Positions 59,285-64,000 of a stretch of DNA of 64,000 bases are shown in pieces (within the stretch, counting starts at the first letter, position 1; every line of letters begins with the position of its first letter). The notes beneath the pieces were generated by a model, which did no database searches, had not been told where the DNA came from, and worked only from the letters and a program-made list of their open reading frames with translations. The position numbers and the translations under genes are program-made. Source of the stretch: Marisimplicoccus sp965655775 (lineage in GTDB: Bacteria; Bacteroidota; Bacteroidia; Flavobacteriales; Flavobacteriaceae); the NCBI GenBank assembly GCA_965655775.1, contig CBFHHV010000002.1, positions 1-64,000 on the forward strand. Reading direction: 5' to 3'.

Positions 59285-61099
59285 ATGGCATCTAAATATA
59301 TTGATATTAAGACAGTTAAATTCTTTATGAACAACGTACAAGAATTAGACAACATATTGGATAAAGAAAGGTTTGTTGATTACAATATTGAGTCTGTTGA
59401 CCTATATATTGAATCAGTTAAAAAATTTGCTGATAGAGAGTTGTTTCCCTTCATAAAAGAAATGGACGAAAAACCTGCTCATTATAAAGATGGCTCAATC
59501 CATGTTCACCAACAAGTTGAAAAGATGATGAAAGAAGGAGGCGCTATGGGATTAATTTCTGCACCATTTGATTATGAAGATGGAGGTCTTCAATTACCCC
59601 TACTTGTTCATACTGCTGCAAACTATATTTTAGATGCAGCTAATAATCATTTACCAGGTTATTCTGGACTTACCTCGGGTGCTGCAGAACTAATTATAGA
59701 ATTTGCAAGCAAGGAACTTAAAGAAAAATATACTCCCAAAATGCTGACTGGTGAATGGGGAGGAACTATGTGTTTAACAGAACCACAAGCTGGAAGCTCT
59801 CTTTCTGATATAGTTACGAAAGCAACCCCGGATGCCAACAAAGCCTACAAAATAAGTGGTCAAAAAATATTTATATCAGGAGGAGATCATCAATATGCTG
59901 AAAATATTGTTCATCTTTTACTGGCAAGAATAGATGGAGCTCCTGCTGGAACAAAAGGTATTTCACTATTTGTTGTTCCAAAAAATAGACTGGATGATAA
60001 TGGTGAACTAGTAAGTAATGATGTAACTACAGTTGCTGATTTTGAGAAAATGGGTCAAAAAGGTTATTGTACTACTCATCTAAGTTTTGGGGATAATGAT
60101 AATTGTTATGGTTATTTAGTAGGTGAGGAAAACAACGGGCTAAATTATATGTTTCTTATGATGAATGGTGCTCGTATTGCAGTGGGTAGAGGTGCATCAG
60201 CAATTGCATGTGCAGCTTTTTATGCTTCTTTAGAATATGCTAATGAACGCCCCCAGGGTCGTAAACTTTCATCTGATGGAACAAAGAACTTAAAAAATAG
60301 ACAAAGCTTGATAATTGAACACCCTGATGTAAGGCGAATGCTTCTACTTCAAAAGTCAATGGTTGAAGGTTCAATGAATATTATATTTAAAGCTGCAAAA
60401 TATTTTGATCTTCAACATAATAGTACTGATGAAAAAGAAAAGAGTAAGTACCATACCTTACTTGAGATTATAATTCCTGTAGTTAAAACTTATCCTTCAG
60501 AAGCAGGTATTTATTCAATAAACAATGGCCTTCAAGTACTAGGGGGATATGGTTTTTGCTCAGATTTTATTTTACAACAATATTATCGTGATATAAGAAT
60601 TTCATCTATATACGAGGGAACAACTGGAATCCAATCTCAAGATCTTCTCGGAAGAAAGATGATGTTAAATAATGGTGAAGGTGCTAAGCTTTTATTAGAT
60701 GAAATTAAAAAAACTATTGATCTAGCAATGCAAGACGAGGAACTTAAACAATGGGCCGAGTCATTAAACCTTCAGCTTGATCAAACTCAAAAAATATTAT
60801 TTCACCTAATACCTTTTGCAGCTAAAGGAGATTATGAAAGATTTTTAGCTGATGCATCAATATTTATGGAATTTTTCAGTCTAGTTTTAATTGGATGGTC
60901 ATGGCTTGAAATCGGTGTTACCAGTAAACGCGAATTAATAATAAGTAGTAGTTCTGATGACTCTAGTTTCTATAAAAGTAAGCTTGACACTCTGGAATAT
61001 TTTTACGCATATGAATTACCCAAAACAAAAGGACTTGCTGATATACTTTTACACCCGTCATCAATTACGATAAAAAAAGAGAATAAAGTAATTAGCTAA
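59285..61099 (+). CDS. Acyl-CoA dehydrogenase, 600-residue type (DmdC/AcdA-like)
   Basis: A 604-residue flavin acyl-CoA dehydrogenase with the extra C-terminal domain of the DmdC/AidB-like long class. It has 'GTMCLTEPQAGSSLSDIVTK', the N-terminal FAD segment, 'KISGQKIFISGGDHQYAENI', and the catalytic Glu in 'SSIYEGTTGIQSQDLLGRKM', a motif seen in 3-methylmercaptopropionyl-CoA dehydrogenases. It may act in fatty acid beta-oxidation or in the DMSP demethylation pathway; no dmdB or dmdA is nearby, so the latter is a guess. Single gene, divergent from atpD. Confidence 0.85.
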   Translation: MASKYIDIKTVKFFMNNVQELDNILDKERFVDYNIESVDLYIESVKKFADRELFPFIKEMDEKPAHYKDGSIHVHQQVEKMMKEGGAMGLISAPFDYEDGGLQLPLLVHTAANYILDAANNHLPGYSGLTSGAAELIIEFASKELKEKYTPKMLTGEWGGTMCLTEPQAGSSLSDIVTKATPDANKAYKISGQKIFISGGDHQYAENIVHLLLARIDGAPAGTKGISLFVVPKNRLDDNGELVSNDVTTVADFEKMGQKGYCTTHLSFGDNDNCYGYLVGEENNGLNYMFLMMNGARIAVGRGASAIACAAFYASLEYANERPQGRKLSSDGTKNLKNRQSLIIEHPDVRRMLLLQKSMVEGSMNIIFKAAKYFDLQHNSTDEKEKSKYHTLLEIIIPVVKTYPSEAGIYSINNGLQVLGGYGFCSDFILQQYYRDIRISSIYEGTTGIQSQDLLGRKMMLNNGEGAKLLLDEIKKTIDLAMQDEELKQWAESLNLQLDQTQKILFHLIPFAAKGDYERFLADASIFMEFFSLVLIGWSWLEIGVTSKRELIISSSSDDSSFYKSKLDTLEYFYAYELPKTKGLADILLHPSSITIKKENKVIS

Positions 61100-61126
61100 T
61101 AAAGTTAATTTGCTTAAATGGTCTAA

Positions 61127-62197
61127 TTAAAATTCAATTTTTTGTTTATCAATTGATTTTTTTGCCATTCTTGCGTATGATAACACAACTAGATCTAGGT
61201 GTTTAAACCTTATATCTCTTGTTAATCCCTTTTTGTATCTAAAATATATTTGTTGAACTATAACTGCTATTTTAAATAGTCCAAAAACAAAATAAAAAAC
61301 AATATTTTCAATCTGTACACTAAATCTATTTGAATACATTTCCAATATTTCTCCTCTTTTAGGATTATTCTCATTAGAGGTAATGTTTAAGTTTATTTCT
61401 AACATGTAATCAGGATCATCTTTATTAATCCAATAGGCAAGTGAAGTTCCTAAATCCATAAAAGGATCTCCTGTTGTGCACATCTCCCAGTCTAAAACTG
61501 ACATGACAGATAAATTATTAGAGTCTAAAACTAAATTATCATATTTAAAATCGTTATGTATAAGTGAAACATATTTTGATTCTGTAATATTCTCGTTTAA
61601 CCATTTTATTACAGAATTGATTTCGGGAATATCTGAAGTTTTTGAGTTTTCATATCTCTTGGTCCAACCTTGAACTTGTCTTGAAGAGTAACCTTCAGGT
61701 CTGCCAAATTCAGCTAGACCTATTTTGTCAATATTTAATTTGTGAAGTTCTACAAGTGTATCGACAAATTCTGATGCTATGAATTTATATTTGGTTTTAT
61801 CAGTAAGTATTTTTTGATAATTATTGCTTCTAAGCACTGTACCCCTAATCCTCTCCATTATATAGAAATCCGAGCCGATTATATTTATATCATCACAATA
61901 ATGAATTGGAGTAGGTGATTTTGTATAATTTTTATCTAAAGCAGATAATACTTTGTATTCTCTGCTCATATCATGACCAGACTTTATTTTTGCACCAATA
62001 GGTGGTTTTCTTAATATATACTCTTTATTATTAGACCTTATTAAATAGGTTAGATTCGAAAAACCTGATGGGAATTGAAGTAACTCAAAGCTACTTTTAT
62101 CAATGTCCAAAAAATTTGATAAATAATTAGTTAAACTATTATTATCAAGAACCTCATCTTCTCTTATTTTGGTTGGATTATCAATAAATTCAGACAT
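61127..62197 (-). CDS. APH-fold phosphotransferase (ACAD10/LvaA-like)
   Basis: A 356-residue aminoglycoside-phosphotransferase-fold kinase: 'FSNLTYLIRSNNKEYILRKP' with the ATP-binding Lys, 'SLIHNDFKYDNLVL' (catalytic Asp and metal Asn) and VLDWEMCTTGDP (metal Asp). In mammalian ACAD10/11 and bacterial LvaA, kinases of this type phosphorylate a 4-hydroxyacyl-CoA hydroxyl so that the neighbouring dehydrogenase can move it. The same neighbour order is found here: an acyl-CoA dehydrogenase 20 bases upstream, then MaoC and an SDR. No resistance function is implied. Confidence 0.82.
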   Translation of the reverse strand: MSEFIDNPTKIREDEVLDNNSLTNYLSNFLDIDKSSFELLQFPSGFSNLTYLIRSNNKEYILRKPPIGAKIKSGHDMSREYKVLSALDKNYTKSPTPIHYCDDINIIGSDFYIMERIRGTVLRSNNYQKILTDKTKYKFIASEFVDTLVELHKLNIDKIGLAEFGRPEGYSSRQVQGWTKRYENSKTSDIPEINSVIKWLNENITESKYVSLIHNDFKYDNLVLDSNNLSVMSVLDWEMCTTGDPFMDLGTSLAYWINKDDPDYMLEINLNITSNENNPKRGEILEMYSNRFSVQIENIVFYFVFGLFKIAVIVQQIYFRYKKGLTRDIRFKHLDLVVLSYARMAKKSIDKQKIEF

Positions 62198-62217
62198 TAT
62201 CTAGTGTATAACAAGCT

Positions 62218-63396
62218 TTAATTTTTATAAGATTTTAAAATAAGCCTGGCTAGTCGACTTTTATGAACTTCGTCTGCACCATCATATATTCTTGAGGCTC
62301 TTTCATGTCTGTAATATGACGATAAAATAAGATCATCTGTAAGTCCTAGAGCCCCATGAACCTGTATGGCATAATCAACAACCTTTTGAAGAACATTAGC
62401 ACAATAAAATTTTATAATAGATATCTCAGCCCTAGTCTTATAAGTTCCTTGAGCATCAATTTTTTGTGCAGCGTCTTGAACCATCAGTCTTGCTGCATTT
62501 ATTTCTGCTCTTGACTCTGCGATCCAATTCTGAATAGTCTGTTTGTCAGAAAGCATTCTTCCTTCAGATATTTCTCTTGACACTGCTCTTTCACACATCA
62601 AACTGAATGCTCTTTCACACATACCTATCCATCTCATACAATGATGGATCCTCCCTGGTCCTAATCGTTTTTGAGCAATAGCAAAACCCTCTCCTTCAGA
62701 ACCCAAAACATTTGTAATAGGTACTTTAACATTATTAAATTTTATTTCAGCATGACTTTCCCATCCTGCTCCTGGATGCCCCATAATTGAAACATTTCTA
62801 ATAAATTCAATACCTTCTGTTTTTAATGGAACAATTATTTGACTAGCTTTTTTATGAACGTTTTCTCCATCAGGATCAGTCACCACCATTACTATGGCAA
62901 AGTGTGCACCATCAAAGCTTGAGGTAAACCATTTATGACCGTTTATAATATAGGAACCGTTTTCTTTTTTTGCAGTTGTCCCCATTCTTGTTGGATTTGA
63001 TCCTGCATATTGAGGCTCTGTCATTGCAAAACAGCTTCTAATCTTTCCTTCTAAAAGAGGGTATAAATAATGCTTCTTTTGTTCTTCTGTTCCTGTTTCA
63101 ATTAACACTTCCATGTTCCCTGCATCTGGAGCCTGACAATTAAAAACATAAAAACCATAAGGACTTGCGCCAAGAATTTCGCTTACTTCTCCATGTTGTT
63201 CTAGAGATAGTCCAAGACCACCATATTCTTTTGAAACTTGAGGCAACCAAAAGCCCATTTTTTTTACTTTCTCTCTCAACTCATTAAGCTTAGGAAGCTT
63301 TTCACTCCAATCTGAATTAACAATCCATGGTTCTAGTGTTATTAATTCATCTTCTACAAATGTTCTAATTTTTTCTTTTACTTCTTTAAAGTTCAT
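62218..63396 (-). CDS. Acyl-CoA dehydrogenase (ACAD10/11-like)
   Basis: A 392-residue FAD enzyme of the acyl-CoA dehydrogenase family. 'CFAMTEPQYAGSNPTRMGTT' binds FAD, 'SFDGAHFAIVMVVTDPDGE' and 'GPGRIHHCMRWIGMCERAFS' are family landmarks, and 'VHGALGLTDDLILSSYYRHE' with 'IYDGADEVHKSRLARLILK' forms the C-terminal end. The 'DGADEVH' segment is typical of ACAD10/11 C-terminal domains, which work with the kinase beside it. Likely acts on phosphorylated 4-hydroxyacyl-CoA. Part of the SDR-MaoC-ACAD-kinase operon. Confidence 0.88.
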   Translation of the reverse strand: MNFKEVKEKIRTFVEDELITLEPWIVNSDWSEKLPKLNELREKVKKMGFWLPQVSKEYGGLGLSLEQHGEVSEILGASPYGFYVFNCQAPDAGNMEVLIETGTEEQKKHYLYPLLEGKIRSCFAMTEPQYAGSNPTRMGTTAKKENGSYIINGHKWFTSSFDGAHFAIVMVVTDPDGENVHKKASQIIVPLKTEGIEFIRNVSIMGHPGAGWESHAEIKFNNVKVPITNVLGSEGEGFAIAQKRLGPGRIHHCMRWIGMCERAFSLMCERAVSREISEGRMLSDKQTIQNWIAESRAEINAARLMVQDAAQKIDAQGTYKTRAEISIIKFYCANVLQKVVDYAIQVHGALGLTDDLILSSYYRHERASRIYDGADEVHKSRLARLILKSYKN

Positions 63397-63417
63397 TTCT
63401 AATTCTTAAATAGTTTT

Positions 63418-63897
63418 TTAGCTAGGGAGTGAATATATCAGTGAGATTGTCTCTGCCACACAAACAGGCTTAGTTTCACCATCAACTTCAAATATAATTT
63501 TAAATGTATATTTTGCTCCTCCTGAAACTTCCTCAATATTAATTAAAGATACTTTACCTCTAAATTTTGACTCTGCAGGAGTTGCATTTGGAAACCGAAC
63601 CTTTTCAAGACCGTAGTTTACTGCCAAAGCAATATTATTTAGCTTTAATGTTTGAAATACAACTTGAGATGCGTAAGACAAGACGTGGAACCCATGAGCT
63701 ATAGTTTTTTTATAGGGAGAATACTTTGCTGCTTTTTCTTGATCAATGTGAATCCACTGTTCATCTTGAGTTAATTCAGCAAATGAGTTCACTTTATCCT
63801 GAGACATTTCAAACCACTCAGAAATACCAATTTCCTTTCCAAGATATTTGTTTAGATCTTCTAGATTTTCTATTTCTGTTGAATATGCTTTATCCAT
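63418..63897 (-). CDS. MaoC-family (R)-specific enoyl-CoA hydratase
   Basis: A 159-residue hot-dog hydratase with the catalytic signature 'TQDEQWIHIDQEKAAKYSPY', which continues into 'TIAHGFHVLSYASQ'. The Asp and His of DxxxxH equivalents are in 'QDEQWIHID'. MaoC enzymes hydrate or dehydrate 2-enoyl-CoA. Its place between an SDR and an acyl-CoA dehydrogenase points to a beta-oxidation-like route for hydroxyacyl-CoA. Confidence 0.85.
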   Translation of the reverse strand: MDKAYSTEIENLEDLNKYLGKEIGISEWFEMSQDKVNSFAELTQDEQWIHIDQEKAAKYSPYKKTIAHGFHVLSYASQVVFQTLKLNNIALAVNYGLEKVRFPNATPAESKFRGKVSLINIEEVSGGAKYTFKIIFEVDGETKPVCVAETISLIYSLPS

Positions 63898-63906
63898 AAT
63901 ACTATA

Positions 63907-64000
63907 TTAATTTATCATGTAACCACCATCTATATTAAATGTCTCTCCAGTTGTATAACTCGAAGCTTCAGAAGCTAAATATAGTGCCATTCCAGATATT
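63907..64000 (-). CDS. Short-chain dehydrogenase/reductase (3' end only)
   Basis: The visible C-terminus ISGMALYLASEASSYTTGET then FNIDGGYMIN is the classical SDR ending ('A..v.fL.s..as..tG....vDGG'). The rest of the gene lies beyond the window edge. It is first in the operon with MaoC (9-base gap), the acyl-CoA dehydrogenase and the kinase, and would probably oxidise a hydroxyacyl-CoA with NAD. Confidence 0.8.
   Translation of the reverse strand, partial: ISGMALYLASEASSYTTGETFNIDGGYMIN

Noticed and set aside
59285..61099. Firm DMSP-degradation enzyme (DmdC)
   Set aside because: The motif EGTTGIQ is compatible, but there are no dmdA or dmdB genes nearby and other long acyl-CoA dehydrogenases share it.
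61127..62197. Aminoglycoside resistance kinase
   Set aside because: Fold is shared, but the operon with acyl-CoA enzymes fits ACAD10/LvaA-type kinases.

Overview
The window is AT-rich, densely packed DNA from a Bacteroidota chromosome, most likely a marine member of the Flavobacteriia. The evidence is a gliding-motility gene (gldE) in the usual mutY-ssb-gldE order, an atpD-atpC pair standing apart from other ATP synthase genes, Bacteroidota-type families (DUF5916, DUF2490, DUF4956), signal peptides ending in ..SQ, many lipoproteins, -7 boxes of the TAnnTTTG type, and no consistent Shine-Dalgarno sequences. I found no rRNA, tRNA, CRISPR array, prophage, transposase or plasmid function.

Layout. 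1-9 kb: secreted hydrolases (ADP-ribosylglycohydrolase-like lipoprotein, DUF885, DUF1080, SGNH) mixed with small membrane proteins and two broken genes. 8.7-14.5 kb: a ParB-fold protein resembling free serine kinases, a methyltransferase, a Tas-type aldo/keto reductase, a 1011-residue kinase/M23/class III aminotransferase fusion, and a SOUL protein. 14.7-17 kb: a nitrogen module (outer-membrane protein, P-II, AmtB) with a terminator. 17-25.6 kb: a PYROXD2-like oxidoreductase, an SGNH lipoprotein, a multidomain lipoprotein (InlB repeats, HExxH protease, cupredoxin), GH3, and YpdA. 25.6-31.1 kb: a Rieske oxygenase/amidase/amidohydrolase operon facing away from a Rieske/b561-like/YceI electron-transfer operon. 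32-34.7 kb: exported small alpha+beta proteins, three of them NTF2-like. 35-41.8 kb: a minus-strand envelope operon (DUF4956, DUF2490, a small membrane protein, two DUF5916). 43-47.4 kb: Kazal lipoprotein, IDO-family dioxygenase, a DUF5916 remnant, SET protein, nuclease and TesB. 47.5-51 kb: an M16 peptidase pair. 51-57 kb: a conserved information-processing block (EamA, gldE, ssb, mutY, HU, a 29-residue basic protein, rng, recX). 57.3-59.1 kb: atpC/atpD. 59.3-64 kb: acyl-CoA dehydrogenases with an APH-fold kinase, MaoC and an SDR, resembling 4-hydroxyacyl-CoA catabolism.

The lifestyle suggested is an aerobic heterotroph that breaks down polymers, peptides and fatty or hydroxy acids, takes up ammonium, and exports many lipoproteins. 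Short gaps and frequent 1-8 bp gene overlaps suggest a streamlined genome. The observations most worth following up are the structured leader of rng, the three-domain kinase/M23/phospholyase fusion, the protease-cupredoxin lipoprotein, the Rieske-b561-YceI operon, the kinase-ACAD-MaoC-SDR operon, the SerK-like ParB protein, and the frameshifted or deleted genes at 2.3, 8.0 and 44.9 kb. Every functional call is made by reading motifs by eye; no database search was run.
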